A stretch of DNA of 64,000 nt from Conexibacter arvalis. GTDB lineage: Bacteria; Actinomycetota; Thermoleophilia; Solirubrobacterales; Solirubrobacteraceae. The position numbers and the translations under genes are program-made. The stretch is from assembly GCF_014199525.1 (NCBI RefSeq), contig NZ_JACHNU010000001.1:1280182-1344181 (forward strand). Direction: 5' to 3'. The notes below the pieces were generated by a model. The model saw only the letters and a program-made list of their open reading frames with translations. It did no database searches and was not told the DNA's origin. Positions 8,212 to 17,200 of this stretch are shown here, one piece after another. Position 1 is the first letter of the stretch, and each line of letters opens with the position of its first letter.

Positions 8212-8685
8212 TCACGGGCTGCAGGTCGGGATGCCAAGCGCCGTCGCGGATCTGCTGGCTGCGGACACCGCACGGACGTTCTCTCTCCCGGCTCTGATCG
8301 CCTCCGATCTCGTTCCCTCCGCGAGCGTCGTCGCCAAGCCGCTGGTCTGGTCTCGTACGACCTCCAGTCGCTCGATCAGCTGCTCGAACTCGGCATGCTG
8401 CGCGGCTGGCGGGCTCAACGCGGCCAGCCGCGTGATCCGTTCGTCCTGTATCTGCGCTGATCGCTGGCCCCACGCCGCGAACTCGGACGTTCTGGTCGGG
8501 GGCCTGTCTGCGCGGATTCTCGCGCCCGTCGCTCTGCAGATCGCGTTTGCCTGGGATCTGAACGCCGCCGGCGTCAACGTTCCCGCTGTGGTCTTGTCGT
8601 CGTCGGAGCTGGAGCTCCCGCATCCAGCCGCGCCGGCAGCGACCACGATCGCGACCATCCCGGCCGCGAACCGCCTGCTCCCCAT
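8212..8685 (-). CDS. small lipoprotein of unknown function
   Basis: 157 residues. Lipoprotein signal peptide ending GAAGCG (Cys22), then a Ser/Asp linker and a helical domain that begins LTPAAFRSQANAIC, a pattern seen in many actinobacterial lipoproteins with one disulfide (second cysteine near the C terminus). A Gly/Ala-purine-rich ribosome site (GAGAGGGGG) precedes the ATG, and a TAGAGT -10-like hexamer lies about 35 bases upstream of the start. No known function. Confidence 0.75.
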   Translation of the reverse strand: MGSRRFAAGMVAIVVAAGAAGCGSSSSDDDKTTAGTLTPAAFRSQANAICRATGARIRADRPPTRTSEFAAWGQRSAQIQDERITRLAALSPPAAQHAEFEQLIERLEVVRDQTSGLATTLAEGTRSEAIRAGRENVRAVSAASRSATALGIPTCSP

Positions 8686-8806
8686 GGTTCCCCCTCTCGG
8701 ATGATGAGCCTGGCTACTCTAGCTTCAGGCTTGGCGATGATGTGAAAAGAGGTGCGGCCTGTGGTCGGTTCCCATCGCCGACCTTCCCGTTCCGCCTCCG
8801 CGCCGC

Positions 8807-11755
8807 TCAGCCCGCCGCGTCGAGCCCCAGCCGGTGGGCGACCGCCGCGGCCTGGGTACGCGTGCGGACGTCGAGCTTGGCGAGGATGCGGGAGACGTGG
8901 ACGCTCGCCGTCTTCTCGGCCATGAACAGCGTCGAGCCGATCTCGCGGTTGGTCGCGCCGGCGGCGACGAGGGCGAGCACCTGGCGCTCGCGCGGGGTGA
9001 GGCCGAAGGGGTCGTCGTCATGCTCCGCGTCCGCGGTCGGCGCGGGTGCCAGCGGCAGGCGCGCCCGCGCCGCCAGCGCCTCGATCTCGCGCTCCAGCCA
9101 TCCCGCGCCGAGCGCCCGCGTCACGACGACCGCGTCGGTCGCGGCGCTCGCGGCCCGGGTGCGGTCGCCGGCAGCCGCGGCCGCCTCGGCCTCGCGCCAG
9201 CGCGCGTAGGCGCCGAAGTACGGACGCTCCAGCTCGTCCCACGCCGCGGCGGCAGCGGACCACCGCTCCGGATCGTCGACCCCGCGCGCCCGCGCCTCCT
9301 CGGCCCGTGCCGATCGCAGCTCGGCGACGAGCGGCGCCCGCTCCAGCTCGGCGCCGGCCTCGACGCGCGCGAGCAGCAGCTCGCAGCGCAGCAGCGCCTC
9401 GCGCTCGGCGGCGACATCGTCGCGGTCGCGCGCCTGCTCGGCCGCGTCGGCCTCGACCCGCAACCCGACGCTCGCGACGCCGGTCACCTGCGTGATGTCG
9501 TCGGAGCAGAACTCGATCCGGTCGAGCGCCTCGTCGACCGCCGCGCGCGCCGCCGGCAGATCGCCGCTGCGCCGCTCCAGCTCGGCCCGCAGCGCGCCGA
9601 GCGGCCCGAGGAACTGCGGCTCGGTCGCGTCCTCCGCCTGGAGGGCGGTCGCGTCGAGCTCGGCGCGCGCGGTCTCGTGGTCGCCGAACGCGAGCGCGAG
9701 CTCCGCTCTGCGCAGGCGCCGGTGCATCAGCGTCGTGCCGTAGTGGCGGCGGTCGAGGCCGGCGAGGTCGCGCGCGGCGCCGTTCCAGTCGCCGATCGCG
9801 ATCGCGTACTCGACCGCGTCGAGCGCGAGCCAGTCCATCTGCCGGCCGAGCGGCACCAGCTCGTCGCGCCCGCGACGGGTCGTCTCCAGCGCCTCGCGCG
9901 TCCGTCCCGTCGCGTGCAGGACGTCGGCGAGGTTGCCGTACGCGGTGCCGGTCTCGTCCAGCAGCCCGCGCTCGCGCGCGATCGACAGCGCCTCGCGCAG
10001 CCGCGCCTCCCCGCCCGCCGCGTCGCCGAGGCCGACCAGCGAGATCCCGAGCGCGTTGCGGACGCGGCTCGCGACCGCGTGGTCGCCGGCCGCGTTCGCG
10101 AGCGCCAGCGTCTCCTCCGCCAGCTCGACGGCCTCGCGGAAGCGCGACTGGAGCATCCGCGCCCGCGCCTTCGCCGCGAGCAGCGCGATCCGCTCGGCGC
10201 CGCGGTCGTCGGCCGGCAGCAGCGTCAGCGCGCGGTCGATCGTGGCGATCGCCGCCTCCGGCTGGTTGAGGTGCCACTGCGCCCGCGACAGCCCCTCCAG
10301 CAGCATCGCCGCCCGCCGCGGCTCCTCATGCTCGGAGACGAGCGACAGCGCGTGGCGCAGCAGCGCCTCCTGGCGCTGGAAGTCGCCTTCGCCGTCGGCG
10401 ACGAAGGTCGCGGCGCGCACGAGCAGGTCGACGCGGTCGAGCCCGGCCGGCCGCTCTCGCTCCGGGACGCGCTCCCACAGCTCCAACGCCCGCTCCAGCA
10501 GCGCGGCCGCCTCGCCGAAGGCGTTGACGCGCTCGGCCGCCGCCGCGGCGCGGACGCTCGCGGCGAGCGCCGCGGGCTGATCGCCGGCATGCAGCCAATG
10601 ATGGGCGACCTGGGCCGCGAGATGGGCGTCGGGACTCGCCTCGGCGGCGAGGCGCTCCTCCAGCGCCCGCGCCAGCGTGCGATGCAGCTCGGTCCGCTCG
10701 CCGGGCAGCAGGTCGTCGAGCAGCACCTCGCGCAGCAGCGCGTGGCGGAAGCGGTAGCGGTCGTCGTCGCCGGTCACGACGATGTGGCTGGCGACCGCCT
10801 CGCGCAGCGCATCGCGCAGCTCGCGCTCCTCCAGCGCGCTCGTCCGCACCAGCAGCTCGTGGTCCATCGGCGTTCCGACCAGCAGCCGCAACAGCTCCTG
10901 CGCCGGCTGCGACAGCCGCTCGATCCGCACCATCAGCGCATCGCGCAACGTCTGCGGCAGCGCTCCGCGGCCGTCGAGGCCGGCGGCGAGGATCTCCTCG
11001 GTGAAGAGCGCGTTGCCCTCGCTGCGGACGAGCACGCGCTCGACCAGCTCGGCGTCCGGCGCCGAGCCAAGGATCTCGGCGAGCTGCTCGGTCAGCTCCG
11101 CGCGCGTGAACGGCGCGAGCTCCAGCCGGCGCGTGCGCGGGTCGCGCTCCAGCTCGGCGAGCAGCGGTCGCAGCGGATGGCGCCGGTGCAGCTCGTCGGA
11201 GCGGTAGGTGGCGACGACCGCGACCCGCTCGGAGCAGAGCGTGCGCGCCAGGAACATGAGGAAATGGCGGGTGGAGCGGTCGGCCCAGTGCAGGTCCTCG
11301 ATCACGAGCAGCACCGGCCCGTCCTCGCCGAGCCGGTCGAGCAGCTCCAGCAACGCCTCGAACAGACGCGCCTGCGCGGCGCCGTCGGCGTCGGTGCGGG
11401 CGGCGCCGAGCGCCGGCAGGATCGCGGCCAGCTCGCCGCGCAGCGCCGGCGGCAGCGCGTCGACCGCGGGGTCGCCGTCGCGCACCAGCGGGCGCAGCGC
11501 GCCGACCAGCGGCGCATACGGCAGCTCCCCCTCGCCCAGCTCGACGCAGTCGCCGCTGAGCACCCGCGCGCCGTCGTCGCGCGCGCGGCGGATCAGCTCG
11601 TTCGCGAGCCGGGTCTTGCCGACTCCCGACTCGCCGGCGACGAAGGCGAGCGACGGGCGACCTGCCCCGGCATCGCGCACGACCGCTTCCAGCTCGGCAA
11701 GCTGCGCGGCGCGCCCGACGAGCCGGGCGCTGGTCATGCGCGTCGTCGTCGCCAT
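8807..11755 (-). CDS. large AAA/TPR LuxR-family transcriptional regulator (LAL type)
   Basis: 982 residues from the ATG at 11755. A GTG at 11773 and an ATG at 11737 are in frame, and the conserved domain starts near the latter. It has an N-terminal ATPase with Walker A GESGVGKT and Walker B VLLVIEDLHWAD, a long alpha-helical TPR-like middle (about residues 380-880), and a C-terminal LuxR helix-turn-helix (LTPRERQVLALVAAGATN and following). This is the MalT/LAL architecture: ATP-dependent, ligand-triggered activators. The inducer and targets are unknown. It diverges from gpgS with a 63-base shared promoter region. It has almost no AGA codons. Confidence 0.9.
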   Translation of the reverse strand: MATTTRMTSARLVGRAAQLAELEAVVRDAGAGRPSLAFVAGESGVGKTRLANELIRRARDDGARVLSGDCVELGEGELPYAPLVGALRPLVRDGDPAVDALPPALRGELAAILPALGAARTDADGAAQARLFEALLELLDRLGEDGPVLLVIEDLHWADRSTRHFLMFLARTLCSERVAVVATYRSDELHRRHPLRPLLAELERDPRTRRLELAPFTRAELTEQLAEILGSAPDAELVERVLVRSEGNALFTEEILAAGLDGRGALPQTLRDALMVRIERLSQPAQELLRLLVGTPMDHELLVRTSALEERELRDALREAVASHIVVTGDDDRYRFRHALLREVLLDDLLPGERTELHRTLARALEERLAAEASPDAHLAAQVAHHWLHAGDQPAALAASVRAAAAAERVNAFGEAAALLERALELWERVPERERPAGLDRVDLLVRAATFVADGEGDFQRQEALLRHALSLVSEHEEPRRAAMLLEGLSRAQWHLNQPEAAIATIDRALTLLPADDRGAERIALLAAKARARMLQSRFREAVELAEETLALANAAGDHAVASRVRNALGISLVGLGDAAGGEARLREALSIARERGLLDETGTAYGNLADVLHATGRTREALETTRRGRDELVPLGRQMDWLALDAVEYAIAIGDWNGAARDLAGLDRRHYGTTLMHRRLRRAELALAFGDHETARAELDATALQAEDATEPQFLGPLGALRAELERRSGDLPAARAAVDEALDRIEFCSDDITQVTGVASVGLRVEADAAEQARDRDDVAAEREALLRCELLLARVEAGAELERAPLVAELRSARAEEARARGVDDPERWSAAAAAWDELERPYFGAYARWREAEAAAAAGDRTRAASAATDAVVVTRALGAGWLEREIEALAARARLPLAPAPTADAEHDDDPFGLTPRERQVLALVAAGATNREIGSTLFMAEKTASVHVSRILAKLDVRTRTQAAAVAHRLGLDAAG

Positions 11756-11802
11756 CACGCTCCATGGTGGCACGCGATCCGGAATTCAGGCGGGCGCTCT
11801 GC

Positions 11803-11808
11803 TAGGTT
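11803..11808 (+). promoter_or_regulatory. -10-like box (TAGGTT) upstream of gpgS
   Basis: TAGGTT ends 10 bases before the GTG at 11819, implying a leader of only about three bases. No ribosome site is visible there, which fits near-leaderless initiation. Confidence 0.4.
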
Positions 11809-11818
11809 CGCCTCGCCA

Positions 11819-12814
11819 GTGACCTCAATCAGTACGCAGAAGCAAGTCGAGCGTTGGCTCGCGCGCCGCAGCTACCGATCGGAGGACTATCCGCTGCGGC
11901 GGCTGGCGGAGCTGCGCCGTGCCTCGGACGCGGCCGGCCGCGGCGGCGTCAGCGTCGTGCTGCCGGCGCGCGAGGTCGCCGCGACGATCGGGTCGATCCT
12001 CGACTCGCTCGCGGCGCTGAGGGAGGCCGGCGTGGTCGACGAGCTGGTCGTCGTCGATGCCGCTTCGGCCGACGGCACCGCCGCGATCGCGGCCGAGCAT
12101 GGCGGCCGGGTCGTGCAGGAGTCGGAGCTGCTGTCAGCGCACGGACCGGCCCGCGGCAAAGGGGACGCGCTGTGGCGCTCGCTCGTCGCGACCGCCGGCG
12201 AGGTCGTCGTCTTCGTCGACGCCGACACCGAGAACTTCGACGACCGCTTCGTGCGCGGCCTGATCGGGCCGCTGCTGGAGGAGTCGGCCGTCGCATTCGT
12301 GAAGGGGGCCTTCCGGCGGCCGTTCAAGCTCGGCGAGACGACCGTCCCCGACGCCGGCGGCCGCGTCACCGAGCTGGTCGCGCGTCCGCTGCTCAACCTC
12401 CACGTGCCCGAGCTGGCCGGCTTCCGCCAGCCGCTGGCCGGCGAGTTCGCCGCCCGCCGCGCGCTGCTGGAGCAGCTCCCGTTCCCGGTCGGGTACGGCG
12501 TCGAGATCGCGACGCTGATCGACGCCTACCGCGTCGCCGGCCTCGACGCGCTCGCGCAGGTCGACCTCGGCGAGCGCCAGAACCGCCACCAGCCGTTGCG
12601 GGCGCTCAGCGCGATGGCGTTCGCCGTGCTGATCGCCGCCGAGCGGCGCGTGCGCGCCGACTCGCTGGCCGCGCTGCCCGACGCGCGGCCGATCGCCTTC
12701 CCGACCGCCGACGGCGTGGAGCTGCGCACCGTCGCCGTCGAGGAGCGGCCGCCGCTGGCGCAGGTCCGCGCCGCGTCGGGGCCGGAGGCGGCCGGCGAGG
12801 GGCGCCGCTCGTAA
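11819..12814 (+). CDS. gpgS: glucosyl-3-phosphoglycerate synthase
   Basis: 331 residues from GTG 11819, close to the roughly 324 of mycobacterial GpgS. Predicted reaction: NDP-glucose plus 3-phosphoglycerate gives glucosyl-3-phosphoglycerate, the first step to glucosylglycerate and methylglucose polysaccharides. GT-A fold signs: the VSVVLPAREVAATIGSIL N-terminal strand (family: PALNEE), DELVVVDAASADGT, the PARGKGDALWRSL segment, the metal-binding FVDADTENF and the LAGEFAARR region. The frame stays open far upstream on this strand, but that stretch is antisense to the LuxR-type gene. No partner phosphatase is in the window. Arginines are CGN or AGG; no AGA seen. Confidence 0.85.
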   Translation: MTSISTQKQVERWLARRSYRSEDYPLRRLAELRRASDAAGRGGVSVVLPAREVAATIGSILDSLAALREAGVVDELVVVDAASADGTAAIAAEHGGRVVQESELLSAHGPARGKGDALWRSLVATAGEVVVFVDADTENFDDRFVRGLIGPLLEESAVAFVKGAFRRPFKLGETTVPDAGGRVTELVARPLLNLHVPELAGFRQPLAGEFAARRALLEQLPFPVGYGVEIATLIDAYRVAGLDALAQVDLGERQNRHQPLRALSAMAFAVLIAAERRVRADSLAALPDARPIAFPTADGVELRTVAVEERPPLAQVRAASGPEAAGEGRRS

Positions 12815-12890
12815 CCGCTGCACCGCCTCGCGTGAGGCCAGACATCCATGGAGCGCTGGGTGGCGATCTGTGGAATTTCGGCAAGCCGCT

Positions 12891-12943
12891 CTTGACAGGT
12901 GTGTCTGCAGGTTTTTAGGGTTGCGATGCACTTGTCAGGTGTG
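12891..12943 (+). repeat. 40-bp-spaced direct repeat CTTG(A/T)CAGGTGTG
   Basis: The 13-mer at 12891-12903 recurs at 12931-12943 with one change. The first copy contains the TTGACA -35 box, so the pair may be operator sites for the secreted-protein promoter. A 40-bp spacing puts the copies nearly four helical turns apart. Confidence 0.4.
12892..12921 (+). promoter_or_regulatory. predicted housekeeping promoter
   Basis: TTGACA (12892-12897), 18-base spacer, TAGGGT (12916-12921). It matches the actinobacterial principal-sigma consensus well and would give a leader of roughly 170 bases before the secreted protein at 13100. Confidence 0.55.
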
Positions 12944-13099
12944 CGACGTTGCGCCTGAAAGAGTGCAAGCGCAAGGCGGCTCAGGGGGACGTGCCGGTGA
13001 CCGGGCACGCGCGTTCACACTTGCCCGGCCTCGAATCGCCTGCGAGCAAACGACCGACTGCACGTGTGGAGAGCGCGTGCGAGAAAGGTAGGTGCTTGC

Positions 13100-13849
13100 A
13101 TGAAGTTGACCAAGCGTCTCGTCGGGCTGGGCGCTGGCGCCCTTGCGGCGGCGACACTGCTCGGTTCGGGTACCGCGGCTGCGGTATTCCCGGACTTCAC
13201 CGGTTGTCAGACAGCCGGCGCGTTCGCCTGCATCGACATCCAGTCGAGAGACGGATCGATGACGATCAAGGGCACGACCGTGCCGATCGGCGAGTCGCTC
13301 GCCATTCGCGGCGCGCTCTCGCCGACCGCCGAGTTCATACCGCCGGCCGGCACGACGGGCATCTTCTCGAGACCGATTCAGGTGCCCGGCGGCTTGCTCG
13401 GCATCGACTTCCCGATCCCGGGCAACGCGGTGACCGCGACGACCGAGCTCGCGGGGCCGGTCTCGTCGGTGAGAATCAACCCGGGCACGCTCGGCGTCGC
13501 GATGCCGATCAAGCTGAAGCTCAGCAATCCGATACTCGGCCCCTGGTGCCACATCGGATCCAACAGCGATCCGGCCAACCTCAACATGATCATCGGCACG
13601 ACGAATCCGCCGCCGCCGAACACGCCGATCAGCGGCAGAAAGGGCAGAGCGTCGTTGGTGAACGGCGACACCGCCGTGTACGACGACAACGTCAACGTCG
13701 ACAACTCGTTCGCCGTTCCCGGCGCGTCGGTCTGCGGCATCGGCCTCGGCCTCGTCAACACGCTGATCAACGCCAAGCTGCAGATTCCGTCCGCGGCCGG
13801 CAACAACACGCTCATCATCGTCAACGACGTGGCGTTGAAGGTGCTCTGA
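13100..13849 (+). CDS. secreted protein of unknown function
   Basis: 249 residues from ATG 13100, chosen because AGGTAGGTG lies just upstream and because a signal peptide then starts at residue 1 (KR, a hydrophobic core and a GTAAAVFP cleavage region). The mature chain is Gly/Pro/Asn-rich and predicted beta-rich, with four cysteines, and has no catalytic motif. Five of seven arginines are AGA. The roughly 170-base leader and the direct repeats upstream suggest regulated expression. Confidence 0.75.
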   Translation: MKLTKRLVGLGAGALAAATLLGSGTAAAVFPDFTGCQTAGAFACIDIQSRDGSMTIKGTTVPIGESLAIRGALSPTAEFIPPAGTTGIFSRPIQVPGGLLGIDFPIPGNAVTATTELAGPVSSVRINPGTLGVAMPIKLKLSNPILGPWCHIGSNSDPANLNMIIGTTNPPPPNTPISGRKGRASLVNGDTAVYDDNVNVDNSFAVPGASVCGIGLGLVNTLINAKLQIPSAAGNNTLIIVNDVALKVL

Positions 13850-13910
13850 CAGACGACGCTCACGCCATCGTCAGATGGTTTCGTGACCGCCTGCGAACGC
13901 AGGTCGAGGC

Positions 13911-13939
13911 ACGCTCCGGGAGTCCGACTCCCGGGGCGT
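13911..13939. terminator. bidirectional hairpin between convergent genes
   Basis: Thirteen-base arms with one G-T wobble around a three-base loop, in the 158-base gap between the secreted protein gene and the penicillin-binding protein gene. Confidence 0.6.
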
Positions 13940-14007
13940 GTCTGTCGTTTCGGCGCACATCCTCGCGGGTGCTGCGGGGCCGCGACCGCCGAGGAGTCGG
14001 CGAGGCG

Positions 14008-16032
14008 TCAGCCGGAGGAGGACGAGGCGGCGAGCGTCTCGGGCGTGACGCCCTGGTCGATCGCGCTGAAGAAATCCTCGGCGATCGGCGCGGCGACCTC
14101 GCCGCCGGCGCTGCCGCCCTCGACCAGCACCGCGACCGCGACGTCGTCGCGATAGGCGACGAACCAGGCGTGCGTCGGGAGCGGGTCGCCTCTGCCGTAC
14201 TCGGCCGTGCCGCTCTTGCCGTGCGGCTCGCCCGAGAGGTAGGCGAGCGCCGTGCCGGTGCCGGAGGTGACCACCTGCCGGGTGAGGTCGCGCAGCTGGT
14301 CGACGATCGCCGGCTGCAGCGGCGTCCCGTCGCTTCTGGGGGCGTCGGAGACCAGCCGCGGCGCCCGCCAGCTGCCGTCGGCGACGGTCGCGATCACGCC
14401 GGCCATCCCGAGCGGGCTGGCGAGGATCCGGTCCTGGCCGATCATCGCCGCCGCCGTCGCCGCGGTGTCGCGCGGCTCCGGCACCTGGCCGCCGTAGGCG
14501 GGGACCGGCAGGTCGAGTCTCTCGCCGAGGCCGAACAGCCTTCCGGCCTCGGGCAGCGCGTTCGGCGCCAGCCTGTCGGCGAAGGAGACGAAGGCGGTGT
14601 TGCACGACTCCGCGAAGGCGTCGGCGAACGGCTCCTCGCCACCGCCGCCGCCCTCGAAGTTCTTGAACTCCCGCCCGCCGACGTTGATCGTCGTCGGGCA
14701 GTCGACGGTCGTCTCGGGCGTCACGAGCCTGCCGGCGAGCAGCGCCTGCGTCGTGACGATCTTGAAGGTCGAGCCGGGCGCGTACTGGCCGTCGAAGGCG
14801 CGGTTGAAGCTGTCGTCGATCGGCCGGTTGGCGACCGCGAGCACGTCGCCGCTCGACGGCTGGACCGCGACGAGCGCCGCTCTCTGGTCGTCCTCGAGTG
14901 TGCCGAGCGCCGTCTCGGCGGCTGCCTGCACGTTGGCGTCGAGCGTCGTTCTGAGGTTCCTCGATCTCTCGCCGGCGACCGACAGCAGCTCGTCGGTCGG
15001 GGCGCCGTCGACGCGGATCACGACGGCGCGGCTGGGCGTGCCGGCGAGCTGTCGCTCGAACGCCGCCTCCAGGCCCCACTGGCCGCCCGCGTCGCCGACG
15101 GCGTAGTCGCCACCGAGTCTTCTCAGCTGCTCGGCCGACAGCTCGCGCACGTCGCCGAGCAGCGCGCGGCCGAAGGCGCGCGTCGGCGCCAGCTGCGCGG
15201 TCGCGTCGAGCACCTTGATCCCGGGGATCGCGCTGAGGGTCGCCGCGACCGCGTCGTAGTCCTCGGGCCGCAGCGTGATCGCCTCGACGAACTGCTGTCT
15301 GCCGCCTCCGCGGATCGCGCGCTCGAACGGTCTCGGGTCGATGTCGACGGCGGCGGCGATCGCCTGCGCCGTCGCGGCCGGGTCGCTGATCTCGCCGGCG
15401 ATCACGCCGACGCGCTTCACGTCGCGCTCCTCGACGAGCGCGGCGCCGTTGCGGTCGAGGACCTTGCCGCGCCGCTGCGTCTCGCGCACGGTGCCGAGAC
15501 GGGCGCCGGTTCTCAGCCGCGGGTGGACGACGGTCGGCGCCCATCGCACCGTCCAGCCCTGGCCGGGCAGATCGGTCAGTGTGACGGTCGTGGCGTATCT
15601 GAACGGGCCGATGCTCGGGATCCGCCACTGCATCGTCACGCGCGCTCTCGCCTCGCCGCCGGACTCGCTCACGTCGCCGGCCCGCGCGGCCGTCAGCCGC
15701 GCGCCGTCGAGCCCGGCGCGGTTCGCTCTCAGCGCGCCGATGGCGCGGGTCGGCGAGTCGGTCAGTCTCGCCGCCTCCTCGTCGTCGCCGCCGCTCCAGG
15801 CCGCGAGGAAGGCGTCGAGCCGCTTGTCGGGCGTGTCCTCGTCACCACCGCCGCCGAACAGCGCCAGCCCGGCGAGCACGACGATCAGGACGACGCCCAG
15901 CCCGAGCGCGCCGAGCGCCAGCATCCGGGCCTGTCTCGACGGCGGCTGCGGCTCGCGCGAGCGCGGGCGCGCCGGCGGGCGCCGGGGCGGCTGGTGCGGG
16001 AGATGGCTGCGTCTCGGTCGGCGCTCGTCCAC
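14008..16032 (-). CDS. class B penicillin-binding protein with MecA-type N-terminal domain
   Basis: 674 residues, GTG start. A basic Pro/Arg-rich cytoplasmic tail of about 36 residues is followed by a membrane anchor (about 37-60), an NTF2-like MecA N-terminal domain (about 68-170), a dimerisation region and a transpeptidase domain. The transpeptidase motifs are intact: nucleophile in PGSTFK (Ser421, Lys424), SCN, and KSGTAE. It should cross-link peptidoglycan outside the membrane. There is no FtsW/RodA partner next to it. Monofunctional PBPs with this NTF2 domain are common in actinobacteria, and the domain alone does not imply beta-lactam resistance. Many AGA codons. Confidence 0.9.
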   Translation of the reverse strand: MDERRPRRSHLPHQPPRRPPARPRSREPQPPSRQARMLALGALGLGVVLIVVLAGLALFGGGGDEDTPDKRLDAFLAAWSGGDDEEAARLTDSPTRAIGALRANRAGLDGARLTAARAGDVSESGGEARARVTMQWRIPSIGPFRYATTVTLTDLPGQGWTVRWAPTVVHPRLRTGARLGTVRETQRRGKVLDRNGAALVEERDVKRVGVIAGEISDPAATAQAIAAAVDIDPRPFERAIRGGGRQQFVEAITLRPEDYDAVAATLSAIPGIKVLDATAQLAPTRAFGRALLGDVRELSAEQLRRLGGDYAVGDAGGQWGLEAAFERQLAGTPSRAVVIRVDGAPTDELLSVAGERSRNLRTTLDANVQAAAETALGTLEDDQRAALVAVQPSSGDVLAVANRPIDDSFNRAFDGQYAPGSTFKIVTTQALLAGRLVTPETTVDCPTTINVGGREFKNFEGGGGGEEPFADAFAESCNTAFVSFADRLAPNALPEAGRLFGLGERLDLPVPAYGGQVPEPRDTAATAAAMIGQDRILASPLGMAGVIATVADGSWRAPRLVSDAPRSDGTPLQPAIVDQLRDLTRQVVTSGTGTALAYLSGEPHGKSGTAEYGRGDPLPTHAWFVAYRDDVAVAVLVEGGSAGGEVAAPIAEDFFSAIDQGVTPETLAASSSSG

Positions 16033-16038
16033 GTCAGC

Positions 16039-16044
16039 AGGCTA
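16039..16044 (-). promoter_or_regulatory. -10 box (TAGCCT), leaderless type
   Basis: On the minus strand TAGCCT ends 6 bases before the GTG of the penicillin-binding protein gene. This supports that GTG as both transcription and translation start. Confidence 0.5.
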
Positions 16045-16099
16045 GATGATCGATTCCGCCTGGCGCCGTCCGCGCGCTGCTGCGGGCCGGGCTCGCCCG

Positions 16100-16792
16100 C
16101 TACTCGCCGAGCGACTCGCGCAGCGTCGCCAGCTCGCCGCGCAGCTCCGCGAGCTCGCGCTCGAGCGCCTCGATCCGGCTGACGAGCGCGGGATCGGGCG
16201 GCGCGGGGGCTGCCAGCGCGGCCGGCGCGGCCGGGGCCGCGGCGGCCGGCTGCGGGGTCGCGGCCTCGGCCGTTTCGGGCGCGGCGGCGCTCGCGGCAGC
16301 GTCGTCCTGGTCGCCGCCGAGCAGCTGCTGGAAGCGCTCCTCCTTCTGCCCCGGCCGGCGGGCGAGGCGGGCGACGAGCTCGCGCTCGATCAGACGGTCG
16401 AGCGTCTCCTGCACCGCGGCGAGGTCGCCGAACGGGTGGAGCCGCTCGCTGCGCTGCTTGAGCTCGCCGGGCGTCTGGGGTCCGCGCAGCATCAGCACCG
16501 CCAGCAGCGCGATCTCGTCGGGCGCGAGAGCGAGCGCCTCGTCGAGCAGGTGGCGGTACTTCGCGGCGCGGCTGCCGTGACCGCTCGCCAGCCGCGTCCA
16601 CCCGCGCCGGTAGGTCCGCTGCAGCGCGTCGCGGATGACCGCCTCGTCGTATTGCACGACCGGGTCGCGGTTGGTCGACTGGTTGCACGCGAGGCGCAGC
16701 GCGTTGAGCGAGAGGGGATAGGCGTCCGGCGTGGTGCGCTGCTTCTCGATCAGGCAGCCGAGCACGCGGATCTCGACGGCATCCGGTTCCAT
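16100..16792 (-). CDS. YceH family (DUF480) protein
   Basis: 230 residues from ATG 16792. It starts with VEIRVLGCLIEKQRTTPDAY and contains LSLNALRLACNQSTNRDPV, the signature of the YceH/DUF480 family, which has tandem winged-helix domains (about residues 1-150). After an Ala/Pro-rich linker (about 160-200) it ends in a short coiled coil. The biochemical role of the family is not settled; a nucleic-acid-binding regulator is the usual guess. It shares a divergent promoter region with the lipoprotein at 16876. Confidence 0.88.
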   Translation of the reverse strand: MEPDAVEIRVLGCLIEKQRTTPDAYPLSLNALRLACNQSTNRDPVVQYDEAVIRDALQRTYRRGWTRLASGHGSRAAKYRHLLDEALALAPDEIALLAVLMLRGPQTPGELKQRSERLHPFGDLAAVQETLDRLIERELVARLARRPGQKEERFQQLLGGDQDDAAASAAAPETAEAATPQPAAAAPAAPAALAAPAPPDPALVSRIEALERELAELRGELATLRESLGE

Positions 16793-16799
16793 GCGCGGG

Positions 16800-16805
16800 A
16801 GACTA
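16800..16805 (-). promoter_or_regulatory. -10 box (TAGTCT), leaderless type
   Basis: On the minus strand TAGTCT ends 7 bases before the ATG of the YceH-like gene. It decides for this ATG over longer in-frame extensions. Confidence 0.5.
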
Positions 16806-16861
16806 CGGCAGCGGTGCGCCGCCCGAGCGCGGACGTCGCGCCGTCGCAGGCTCCGGATCGG

Positions 16862-16867
16862 TAGCGT
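16862..16867 (+). promoter_or_regulatory. -10 box (TAGCGT), leaderless type
   Basis: TAGCGT ends 8 bases before the ATG of the small lipoprotein gene at 16876. Confidence 0.45.
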
Positions 16868-16875
16868 TCCGGGAA

Positions 16876-17178
16876 ATGGCTCGACGTGCGCTCCCACTTC
16901 TCCTGATCGCGGCGCTCGCGATCGGCGGCTGCGCCTCCGGGACGCCCGCCGACCTCGACGCCGACCAGAAGCAGGCGCGCGTCGAGCTGCTGAGAGCGGC
17001 CGGCGAGTTCGACGACCACGAGCTGGCCCGGTTCTGTCCCGGCCTCTACCCGAGAGACTTCCTCACCAACGAGGACGACTACCCGAGAGAGGACGAGGAC
17101 CACAGAAACCCCAGAATCACGCCCGAGCTGAGAGCGCTCGCCGGGCAGGCCGGCTGCGACGTCCCCAGTCCCGAGTAG
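16876..17178 (+). CDS. small lipoprotein of unknown function
   Basis: 100 residues. Short signal peptide with lipobox AIGGC (Cys19), then an acidic, helix-prone segment with two further cysteines (about residues 54 and 94) that could form a disulfide. Six of ten arginines are AGA. It is 22 bases upstream of the aminopeptidase gene and may be co-transcribed. No homologous family recognised. Confidence 0.65.
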   Translation: MARRALPLLLIAALAIGGCASGTPADLDADQKQARVELLRAAGEFDDHELARFCPGLYPRDFLTNEDDYPREDEDHRNPRITPELRALAGQAGCDVPSPE

Positions 17179-17200
17179 CCGGCCCGACGCGCCCGCCCCG

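Noticed and set aside
8834-11818. Very long plus-strand open frame (part of a 1326-codon frame running into gpgS)
   Set aside because: It is antisense to the LuxR-type regulator, is made of Arg/Ala/Gly-rich low-complexity sequence and has no recognisable domain. Only the part from 11819 is a real protein (GpgS).
12949-16182. 1077-codon plus-strand frame
   Set aside because: It covers the secreted protein in another frame and runs antisense through the penicillin-binding protein; composition is that of a GC-rich shadow frame.
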